A stretch of 12,722 nucleotides of DNA from Eimeria necatrix (taxonomy: Eukaryota > Apicomplexa > Conoidasida > Eucoccidiorida > Eimeriidae): positions 37,501-50,222 of the forward strand of contig NW_013655083.1 in assembly GCF_000499385.1 (NCBI RefSeq), in the 5' to 3' direction. The notes under the pieces were generated by a model, which was given only the letters and a program-made list of their open reading frames with translations, was not told the origin of the DNA and searched no databases. Each line of letters starts with the position of its first letter. Positions within the stretch are counted from its first letter, which is position 1. Both the position numbers and the translations under genes were made by a program. This document shows positions 1 through 7,810 of this stretch, in pieces.

Positions 1-74
1 TTAATTTGCTTCCTACAAATCCATCAACTAAATCAAGTATTAGTTCGTCCATTGACTAGCTACTGGCCACTTTC

Positions 75-75
<1 letters not shown>

Positions 76-144
<69 letters not shown>

Positions 145-146
145 AG
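76..146 (+). repeat. (CTG)n tract ending at a 3' splice site
   Basis: A nearly pure CTG tract with one CCG interruption ends in CTGCAG at 146, directly before the first recognisable ISN1 coding segment. I read it as the end of an intron. The 75 bases before it are AT-rich and show nothing I can name. The frame is also open through the tract as poly-Leu, so translation of part of it cannot be excluded, but the enzyme homology starts only after 147. Confidence 0.7.
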
Positions 147-309
147 GTGCTGGCCAGCCGTGGGCAGCTGAAGCTGCTGACTCTGGACGGCGACGAAACT
201 CTTTACCCCGACGGCGGGCAGCTGCAGCAGGAAGAAATGGCCCATTCCATTGCGCAGCTGCTGCAGCGGGGAGTTAATGTTGCTGTTGTCACTGGCGCAG
301 GCAAGCCTT

Positions 310-360
<51 letters not shown>

Positions 361-1358
361 TTGCTCCTGCTGATGCTGCTGCTGCTGGGGCAGCTGTTAG
401 TGCTGCTGCTGCTACTGCTGCTGCTGCTGTTGCTCCTGCTGATGCTGCTGCTGCTGGGGCAGCTGTTACTGCTGCTGCTGCTGCTACTGCTGCTGCTGCC
501 ATTGCTGTAGGTGCTGCTGCTGCCGTTGCTGCTGCTGCTGCCACTGCTGCTGCTGCTTTGGCTTCTTTTTCCAATTTTAAATATATATATAAAGGAAGAA
601 TAAATAAATGCACAAATAATAATTATTTATTGTCTTTTATTATTTATTCTTTTATCAGAAAAATGAACAAAAGAGTAAATGAATATTAGTTATTCTGTTA
701 TTGTCTTTTATTATTTATTTATTCTTTTATTTTTTTTCTTTTTCCTTTTTTTCTTTTCTTCTTCTCCCCACCTTTGCCACTTCCTGCACTCATCACAACT
801 TACTGTTATTATTTACTAACAATTGTAATTAATTACGAATTAGAATTAATTAAATTAGTTGAATTAAATATATTAATTGGATTAATTAAATTAATTATTA
901 TTATTTAATTAATTTAAATTAATTTAAATTAATTTAAATTAATTTAAATTGCTTTTAATTAATTCGAATAAACTGTTTGTGCTTTGCGCGGGAGCCCGCG
1001 CGGCCAATCTCGCGGGGCGTTTCACGTTTTAGAATTTTTCGTTTTTCGTCGATTTTGGATCTTTTTTGGATCTTTTTGGATCTTTTTGGATCTTTTTGGG
1101 TCTTTTTTTGCGAAGTTTTTAATTCTCTTTTCAACGAGGTGCTATTTGATATGCTTTTTGTTTCTTTTTTCTTCTTTTTTTTTCTTTTTTTTTCTTTTTT
1201 CGCCTTTTCGGCCCCAGGCTACGGCTACGAGGCCCCCCTCTACGCCCAGCGCCTCGGCTGCCTTTTCCGAGTTTTCCAAAAGTGCAATTTGCCGCCAGCA
1301 GCAGCAAAGCGCTTTTTCCTCATGGGAGGAGAATCCAATTATCTTCTCTCGTGAGACT

Positions 1359-1395
<37 letters not shown>

Positions 1396-1549
1396 GGTCA
1401 GTGCTGCTGCAGCGACGGCTCCAGAGAGTCCAGTTGTCTTTTCGCGTGAGAAAACGAGCCAGTGCTGCTGCTGCTGCTGCTAGTGCTGCTGCTGCTAATG
1501 CTGCTGCTGCTGATGCTACTGCTGCTAGTGCTGCTGCTGCTAGTGCTGC

Positions 1550-1580
<31 letters not shown>

Positions 1581-1676
1581 GCTGCTAGTGCTGCGGAGAG
1601 TCCAACTACCTTCTCACGTGCGGAAACGCGCCGCTCCTGCTGCTGCTGCTTTCACTGCTCCTCCTTTTGTTGCTGC

Positions 1677-1715
<39 letters not shown>

Positions 1716-2476
1716 AGGCTGTCTGGGTCGTACAAGCTGGAGCCGGTTCCGGAGAGTCAGTGGCGGGGCTACCGGCCCTTCATTTCTGCTGCTGCATGCA
1801 AACAGCTGATGGACTTGGCGGAAAAGTCTTTATTTAAAGCAGCAAAAGAATTAAACTTAAAAGGAACTCTTATTAGGAAGCAGCGCGCTGTGGGGCTGGT
1901 GCCGCTGGAAGATGCTGCCAGCAGTGAGCAGCAGCTGCTGCTGCTCTTTTTTTCTTCTTTTTCAGCTTTTCTTCTTTTTCAGTTTTTCTTCTTTTTCATT
2001 CTTTTATTCTTTTGCATTCTTTTATTCTTTTGCATTCTTTTATTCTTTTAAATGTTAAAGAGGAACTGCAGTTAGAAGTGGATTTCAATTTTTAAGAGTT
2101 TCGTTTTGAGGGTTCCTTCACTTGCTGCTTTTGCTGCTCTTTTTATAGCAGCAGCTTTCTTCTTTTGATTCTCTTTTATTTTAATTTATTTTATTTCATT
2201 TTATTTTATTTATTCTTTCATTTTCTTCTTTTATTTGAGAGCTTATGGCTATGAATACCTGCTGACAAAAGAGCTGCTCACCAGCCTCGCTACCGCTGCT
2301 GCTGCCGCTGCTGCTGCTGCTGCTGCTGCCGCTGCTGCTGCTGCTGCCGCTGCTGCTGCTGCTGCTGCTGCTGCAGGTGTCCGGTTTGGCTGTGTGGACA
2401 ACAAGGGAATGCACAAGGAGACGCTGGAGGAAGCAGTTATGAGAATACGCAGAGACATTCGAATGGCTTTCGGTTA

Positions 2477-2511
<35 letters not shown>

Positions 2512-2655
2512 AACTACTACTGCTGCTGTTGGTACTACACTACAACCACTCCTGCTGCTGCCGCTGCTGCTGCTGCCACTGCTGCAACGACTGCTGTTAT
2601 GCGCCTCCCACCTTGCTGCAACTCCCCCCGCCGCTGCTGCCCCTGCTGCTGCTGC

Positions 2656-2709
<54 letters not shown>

Positions 2710-2891
2710 AGGGGCGGACTTCGCAGTGCCGTACAGCGTGTTCAGCGGGGGCTGCGACCTCTGGGTGGACGCCGGCAACAAAGCCGAAGGAGTTGCGCTG
2801 CTGCAGGGGCTGCTGCAGCTGCTGCCGCAGCAGTGTCTGCACGTGGGCGACCAGTTCAGCCTCGTGGGCAACGACTTGGCAGCCAGGTACT

Positions 2892-2933
<42 letters not shown>

Positions 2934-3093
2934 GCAGCAGCGGCAGCAGCAGCGGCGGCGAAGGCGGAGGCGAAGGCGGAGGCGAAGGCGGAGGCGAAGG
3001 CGAAGGCGGGTTGCTGCTGCGCTGCTGCTGCTGCTGCACCAGCGGCGGCGAGGCTGCTGCTGGTGCAGCAGCAGCGGCAGGAGCAGCAGCAAC

Positions 3094-3128
<35 letters not shown>

Positions 3129-3241
3129 ACGGGTCGAGGGGGTGCTGCTGCGGGCCTGCTTTTGCTACTACTATTATTAATAAGGCCATTAATGTTATTA
3201 TTGTTGCTATTACTACTATTCCATTATTATTATTGCTATTA

Positions 3242-3291
<50 letters not shown>

Positions 3292-4086
3292 TGCACTTTT
3301 GTCTTCTTCTTTTATTTATTTTGTTCATTTTATTTGTTTATATTCTTCTGCCATTACTACTTTATTGCCGTCACTGTTGCTGCTGTTGAATTCTTTTTGT
3401 TTTTATTAATTATTTTATTTCATTTTATTTTATTTTTCTCTATTTTTTATTTTAAAATTCTTATTAGTCACTTTATTTTATTTTATTTGCATATTTTTAT
3501 TTTGTTTTATTTATTATTTTATTTTATTTTATCTTTTATTTTATTTGTTTTATTTATTTTACTTTGTTTTATTATTGATGCTATTGTTGCACTATTGTTG
3601 CTGCTGAAGTTATTACTTCTTTTTGATTTTCATCTTTTTTATTTATTTTATTTTTATTATTTTTGTTTTATTATTTTTATCATTTGTATTATTATTTGTT
3701 TACTTTTTTTTATTTGTATTATTTCTTATTATCTTTTCTAATTTTGTTCACTACTATTACAATTGTTTTTATTTTTTTCATTTTTACTATTATTTATTAT
3801 TATTTATTATTATTATTATTACCATTATTATTATTATTATTTATTATATATTGTTATTATTGTTGGGCCCATTAATATTTTTATTGTTATTTCTATTACA
3901 ATTATTTATTATATTTGATTTTAATTTTTCATCTTTATTTTCCCGTTGTTATTTTCGTTTTTATTTTTATCTTTTTTATAATTGTTTTTATTGTTACAAT
4001 TATTGGAAGTGTAATTGTTGTTATTGTCTTCTTACTATTCTTTGAATTTCTTTTTATTAGAAGCATTTGCTGCTTGCCTCTTCTTA

Positions 4087-4137
<51 letters not shown>

Positions 4138-4429
4138 CTTACTAAATGGAGAGCGCGCGCTGCTTGTTTCTTCCCTTTGCTGCTGCTGCTGCTTTGCCCA
4201 TTGAATAAGAATCACTTGCTGTTTGCTTCTTCCTAATTGCTGCTGCTGCTGCTGCTGCTGCTGCACCTGTCAAATACGAAGGGCTTCCTGTTTGTTTCTT
4301 CTTAATTGCTGCTGCTGCTGCTGCTGCTGCAGGATCTGCTCGCCGGCGCTGTGGATTCGAAACCCCCGCGAGACAGCAGCAGTGCTGCAGGAGCTGCTAG
4401 CAGCAGACACAGAAGAAGAAGACAATTAA
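147..4429 (+). CDS. ISN1: IMP-specific 5'-nucleotidase (ISN1 family), 6 exons, 5'-partial
   Basis: Hydrolyses IMP to inosine in purine turnover; a HAD-superfamily cytosolic enzyme of fungi and apicomplexans (family knowledge). Exons inferred: 147-300, 1218-1350, 1718-1923, 2242-2472, 2712-2886, 4333-4429. Phases match at every junction (0, 1, 2, 1, 1, 2) and the sum is 996 nt, 331 residues plus TAA. Visible motifs: HAD motif I TLDGDETLYPDGG in exon 1, with the nucleophile and general-acid Asp; VVTGAG then YGYEAPLYAQRL across intron 1; FFLMGGESNYLLS at the end of exon 2; LIRKQRAVGLVP in exon 3; ETLEEAVMRIRRDI in exon 4; FSGGCDLWVDAGNKAEGV and HVGDQFSLVGNDLAAR (motif IV) in exon 5; ALWIRNPRETAAVLQELL in exon 6. 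The last matches the usual C-terminal tail of the family. Intron 1 uses a GC donor (GCAAGC at 301); the others use GT. The N-terminal part lies off the window. Exon 4 contains a poly-Ala run and could instead start at 2377, which also keeps frame. The assignment rests on recognised motifs; I ran no search. Confidence 0.9.
309..558 (+). repeat. CTG/GCT-rich intron 1 segment with a 69-bp tandem duplication
   Basis: Intron 1 opens with a pure CTG tract (about 309-357), followed by a degenerate repeat. A 39-bp block at 361-399 recurs at 430-468, an offset of 69 bp, each followed by similar GCT-rich sequence. The frame running in from exon 1 stays open here as an Ala-rich string with Val, Pro, Asp and Gly. 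The next conserved ISN1 residues join only if this segment is spliced out. Confidence 0.75.
559..1217 (+). other. AT-rich and T-rich remainder of ISN1 intron 1
   Basis: About 660 bases with no gene. They start as A/T-rich DNA, include the palindromic AATTTAAATT array, and pass through a short GC-rich patch near 983-1020. They end in a long T-rich pyrimidine stretch (about 1020-1210) with repeated GGATCTTTTT units near 1066-1100. That stretch leads to the acceptor CCCCAG at 1217 and is a strong polypyrimidine signal. Confidence 0.7.
911..950. repeat. Tandem array of the palindromic 10-mer AATTTAAATT
   Basis: Four exact head-to-tail copies of AATTTAAATT, each its own reverse complement, with degenerate copies on the left side. 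It lies inside ISN1 intron 1. Such an array is fully self-complementary at many registers. No function is evident. Confidence 0.9.
1327..1627 (+). repeat. Three degenerate copies of the exon 2 / splice donor neighbourhood
   Basis: The real exon 2 end reads GGAGAATCCAATTATCTTCT and then CTCGTGAGA (from 1327). Similar blocks recur inside intron 2 at about 1421-1453 (AGAGAGTCCAGTTGTCTTTT then CGCGTGAGAAA) and at about 1593-1627 (GGAGAGTCCAACTACCTTCT then CACGTGCGGAAA). The second copy keeps a GTGAG donor; in the third it has decayed to GTGCG. CTG-type repeats separate the copies. Confidence 0.75.
1460..1592 (+). repeat. 15-bp period GTGCTGCTGCTGCTA repeat
   Basis: A CTG-based array with a regular AGT, AAT, GAT or ACT interruption about every five triplets. 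It lies inside ISN1 intron 2 between the second and third copies of the donor-like block. A longer pure CTG run (about 1359-1394) precedes that block. Confidence 0.8.
1628..1717 (+). repeat. CTG tract with 3' splice site of ISN1 intron 2
   Basis: CTG and pyrimidine-rich sequence ending in a pure run, CTGCTGCTGCAG, at 1717. Exon 3 starts at the next base and the phase (2) matches exon 2. Confidence 0.75.
1924..2241 (+). other. T-rich ISN1 intron 3
   Basis: Begins with a GTGAGC donor at 1924 and ends at TTTGAGAG, with two overlapping AG choices (2239 and 2241); only the second keeps phase 1. The interior is T-rich, with a directly repeated ATTCTTTTATTCTTTTGC motif near 1998-2045. No coding signal is seen in it. 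Confidence 0.7.
2292..2376 (+). repeat. Poly-Ala coding run inside ISN1 exon 4
   Basis: About 28 Ala codons in the ISN1 frame. The GCC interruptions are synonymous for Ala, whereas they would give Pro or Arg in the Leu or Cys frames. That bias suggests the run is translated rather than spliced out. It ends in CTGCAG at 2376, so it could also serve as an intron end for an in-frame shorter exon starting at 2377. Confidence 0.65.
2473..2711 (+). repeat. ISN1 intron 4, almost wholly CTG-type
   Basis: Donor GTTAGC at 2473 (weak), then CTG runs, a degenerate pyrimidine-rich centre, and a second pure CTG run of about 15 units ending in CTGCAG at 2711. The flanking exons share phase 1 and read AFG|ADFAVPYSVF across the junction. 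Confidence 0.75.
2887..3131 (+). repeat. 5' part of ISN1 intron 5: CAG run and GAAGGCGGAGGC array
   Basis: After the donor GTACTG at 2887 comes a pure CAG run (about 2891-2933). It is followed by three copies of a purine-rich 12-mer, GAAGGCGGAGGC, at 2960-2995 and two half units to 3007. CTG runs then follow up to about 3128. Several frames are open across this part, but ISN1 homology resumes only at 4333. Confidence 0.8.
3132..4070 (+). other. T-rich, G-poor core of ISN1 intron 5 with a (TTA)n tract
   Basis: About 940 bases dominated by T on the + strand, with very few G. They include an almost pure TTA tract at 3246-3292 and many TTTTATTT units. Open frames here give only Phe/Leu/Ile/Tyr strings and are compositional. 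No gene is seen. Confidence 0.8.
4071..4332 (+). repeat. Four degenerate copies of a pyrimidine-tract plus CTG acceptor module
   Basis: Blocks starting near 4071, 4161, 4217 and 4285 share a pattern of TGCTTGYTTCTTC, then TTAGTTG or TAATTG, then a CTG run, then a short non-repeat linker. Only the last ends in CTGCAG and joins to the ISN1 C-terminal exon at 4333. The earlier copies end in CTGCTC, TTTGCC and CTGCAC, so they lack an AG at that place. Confidence 0.75.
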
Positions 4430-4901
4430 AATAAAATAAATAAATTGGTATTTATTATCTTTAATTAAATTCGAGAAAAGGTATTGAGAGGGAATAAAGG
4501 AATGTAGTTCGGCAGCGAGCTGCTGCTGCTGCTGCTGCTGCGTTTGCTGCTGCTGCGACTGCTGCTGCCGCAGCTTGTGGTGCTGCGGCAGCGCTGCAGC
4601 AGCAAAAAGGTGCAGGCAAAGGCCTTGCTGCTGCAGGATGTGCTGCAGCAGCAGCGGCGGGAAGACAGAGGCCGCGTGGCTTTACAGCTGCTGCTGCAGC
4701 ACGTGCTGCTGCTGCTGCTAGGCTCACATTGCTGCTGCTGCTGCTTGGCTAGGGTTTGTGTCCCTTCTGCAGCAGCTCTTGCTTCTTTTGCTTTTTTCCA
4801 AATGGCATTTGCTGCTGCCCGTCGTGCCAGAAGCATGCATTTGGAATGTTTGTAGTGTTGATTTAACTGCTAGACTTAACAGAAACAGCAAAACGCCCCT
4901 C
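4430..4901. other. ISN1 3' flank and a weak + strand ORF
   Basis: 4430-4500 is A/T-rich and is probably ISN1 3' UTR; I can place no clear poly(A) signal. From 4544 to 4855 the + strand is open (103 codons, no ATG). Besides CTG/CAG-derived Leu and Gln it contains the less repeat-like stretches RCSSKKVQAKALLLQDVL and RREDRGRVALQLLLQHV. It could be an exon with an acceptor CCGCAG at about 4571. The opposite strand has an ATG frame from 4836 starting MLLARRAAANAIWKKAKEA. I cannot choose between them and recognise neither. Confidence 0.3.
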
Positions 4902-4954
4902 AGGGTTTAGGGTTTAGAGTTTAGGGTTTAGGGTTTAGGGTTCAGGGTTTAGGG
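4902..4954 (+). repeat. Interstitial telomere-type TTTAGGG array
   Basis: About seven units of TTTAGGG with two single-base variants (TTTAGAG and TTCAGGG), ending in a short G run. TTTAGGG is the apicomplexan (coccidian) telomere unit. Coding-type sequence on both sides shows the array is internal. Its orientation is the same as the array at 12566. Confidence 0.95.
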
Positions 4955-5330
4955 GGAAGACAGCTTGCCCAGGGCAGGTACTGCGGTGCAGCAGCAGCTT
5001 CTAACTTTGTGCAGCTCGGGTTTGCTGCTGCTGCTGCTGCTGCTGTGGGCTTTGGGGTTTTGCTGCAGCAGAGGCTTGTTAGCTGCAGCAAAGCTGAAAT
5101 ATGTATTTAAAAATGCTGCTAATGCATTTAAAGAAGTAAATGAAATCAAACAAAGACAAGAAACTTCTCTCCACCGCCCGCGGCCGAACCTGAACAGCGC
5201 CTCGATGCGCCTTGCTGCTGGCTCCTGCTGCAATGTCCAGCAGCAAATGCAGGAAAAAGAAGTTAAAAAAGGAAAATGAAATATTAACATCAAAAGAACA
5301 AACAAAGAATTAAAAGTTCTCGAGTTTAAA
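4955..5330. other. Unassigned region with an open frame lacking ATG
   Basis: The + strand is open from 4965 to 5279 (104 codons from a TTG). It has a Leu run from CTG repeats, then a less repetitive tail including KLKYVFKNAANAFKEVNE. The - strand is also open. Neither shows a family I recognise. It may hold an exon of an unknown gene or nothing. Confidence 0.25.
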
Positions 5331-6530
5331 CGTTCAAAGACAAAGAAATGCAGTTCGCGCGTCCCCTGGTCTGGTCTGTGCGCCCACGGGCTGCTGCGGG
5401 CTCAAGCCCCAGCTGGCTAGCTGGAGTTCCCGCTGTCCACTTGGACAAAATAAAACAAAAAACTTGAAATGTGCTTCAAAATTAAAGCGAATTAGCTGAA
5501 GATCTGCTGCAAAAGAGCTGCTGACGCCTTTTTTTCTCGGGATTTCCCGCGGCAGCGCCGCAGCCTCTCAGGCCACCCACCTGCTGCGGCTCTGCTGCGG
5601 CTCTGCTGCTGCAAAGGGAAGCCGCTTTCGTCTTTAAAGTCTCAACTTCTTTCGAGTTTGCAATTTGCTGCAATTCAAGTTCGTTCGAAATCAAGCAAAG
5701 CGCAGCTTCTTGCTCGCGCGGGCGCGCAAGCTCTGCTAGACAGGCGCGTTCGGCGGCGGGGCCACTGGTGCATTCCGCAGGAATTTCTGCTTCCACAAGG
5801 CCAAAGGGTTTAATTTAAAGTAAAGTTTGCTTCAAACTTGAGCTTTTTGCAGCCTAATCTTCGAGAAAACTCGCTGAGCTTCGCCTGCAGATCTCTGCCT
5901 GTAGCGCCACCGGCAGCAGGGTCACCTCCGCCGCCGCAGTCCGAAGCCGACGGAAACCCGCGTCTTCTTTCTTTGCTTTTGCCTTTTTCTAATTTGGCGG
6001 AGTTTTTAAACTTATTTTGGCTCTCTTTCTTTCCAAAAACTCTCCAAAGTGCTCTCAAATCGGCTGGATCGGGCTGCGGACAGCGGCGTGGCAAAACTTG
6101 AATTGCGTCGGCAGTGCTCGCTTCCCGCCGCGCTCGCCTGTCTGTCCCACTTGTTGCATTTTTATTATTTTTCAAACAAAAATAAAGGGAATTTCGCTGA
6201 GGCGGGTGCTGCTTTTGCTGCAGTTCTGCACAGCGCCTTCTCACCCGTGCGGCCGCGAGAGCACTGCCGGTGAGTTCAGGTTTCGACTGTCTTCTGGCCG
6301 TTTTTCCTCCTTTCAAGACTCAATTGGAGTTCTTTCTTTGCATATTTCTGCGTCTGTTTTTTTAAAAATCGAATTTAAACGCGAGAACACCTCTGATCGG
6401 CCCTGTTCAACTTCTGCCTCCGCGGCGCGTTCCGGCTGGAATGTGACTGTCACCGCCCCGCCGGCAAGTCTGCATTTGTCTTTTCTTTATCGCTTTTATT
6501 TTAATTATTCTTTATTTGTATTTAATCAAC
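5331..6530. other. Repeat-poor region, probably 5' flank or 5' UTR of the Q-rich gene
   Basis: About 1.2 kb almost free of triplet runs, unlike the rest of the window. The - strand carries two open frames, 6316 to 5810 (168 codons) and 5796 to 5482 (104 codons), with ordinary amino-acid mixes but no ATG start and no recognised family. On the + strand a consensus donor GTGAGT stands at 6270, and a pyrimidine/T-rich stretch lies at about 6475-6525. A 5' UTR intron ahead of the ATG at 6531, or one ending at AACCAG 6548, is possible. I see no definite gene. Confidence 0.4.
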
Positions 6531-7393
6531 ATGTTCGGCACCAACCAGGCCAGCGCCTTGGGGGGCCCCTGCCTCGTTTCGCACTCTCTGGCTGCGGGCT
6601 CGCTGCAGCAGCAGTTTCAAGCCCCAGTTCTCAACAAGGCGCAGCACAGCCGCTTTCTGGGCCAGAACGCAATAAGCTTGAAGCCAGCAGCAGCGGGAGA
6701 GGCCCTCCCTGCAGCAGCAGCAGCAGCGCCACCAGCAGCAGCACTGCCCGCAGCAGCAGCACTGCCCGCAGCAGCAGCGCCGCCCGCAGCAGCGGCGCTG
6801 CCTGCAGCAGCAGAAGCAGCGGGGTTGAACGACGAAGCGCTGGCTGCTGCCTCGGACCCCGGCAACGCAGCAGCAACAGCAGCAACCGCAGCTGCTGCTG
6901 CTGCTAGAGCAGCAGCAACGGGGTTCGTAATGGAACCTCTTGCTGCAATGGATGCAGCTGCTGCTGCAGCACTCGCCTCAGCTTCTATTGAAGCAGCAGC
7001 TGTTGCTTCTATTGGGCTGGCCAGTTATGGCTTTTTATCTGAAACTTCTTATCCCCGGACGTGGCGCGATTTGCTGTCTGTTGCTTCGGACGAAGAAGAG
7101 GAGCAGCAGCAGCAGCAGCAGCAGCAGCTGCTGCTGCTGCAGCAGCAGCAGCAGGAGCCGCAGTGGCTGCTGCAGTCTTCAACGCGCATGCAGCAGCAGT
7201 ACCAGCTTCAGCAATACGTTTTCCAGCAGCCAGAAGTGCTGCCGCATCTGCATGAGCAGCAGCAGCAGCTGCAGCAGGAGCAGCAGCAAAACTGGCTGTG
7301 GCAAGCGAATGACCAGCAAACGCTTTTCAAGTGGAAGCTGCAGCTGCAGCACGACGATCAGCAGCAATTCAAACACAAAACCCCCGCTCACCT

Positions 7394-7436
<43 letters not shown>

Positions 7437-7577
7437 GCAGGCTGGTACGTGCCTCCACATGAGTGGTGCGAGCCCCTCAATCGGGAGATCCAGGGTGTAC
7501 AGACACTAGAGCAGCAGCAGCCGTCCCAGGTGCCGCAGCAGCAGCCGCTTCAGCCCTCCCAGTTGGAGCTTCTGCAG

Positions 7578-7633
<56 letters not shown>

Positions 7634-7643
7634 GCGACAGCAA

Positions 7644-7692
<49 letters not shown>

Positions 7693-7758
7693 CGCAACAG
7701 CAGCAACAACAGAAGCAGGAAAAGCAGCAGGACCGACGGCAGCAACAAAAGCGGCAGG

Positions 7759-7810
<52 letters not shown>

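Noticed and set aside
75..689. A single-exon reading of the HAD motif region through the Ala-rich repeat
   Set aside because: The next conserved ISN1 residues join only when 301-1217 is removed, and the read-through tail becomes AT-rich nonsense.
1793..1800. TGCATGCA, a known apicomplexan AP2 site type
   Set aside because: It lies in the coding sequence of ISN1 exon 3; a single short match has no support as a regulatory site.
3334..4145. Phe/Leu/Ile/Tyr-rich open frames resembling membrane proteins
   Set aside because: They arise from T-rich intron DNA. ISN1 exons 5 and 6 join in phase across this stretch and no start or family motif is present.
4350..4362. A tRNA B-box-like GATTCGAAACC
   Set aside because: It is inside the conserved LWIRNPRET coding segment of ISN1 and no cloverleaf or A box can be placed around it.
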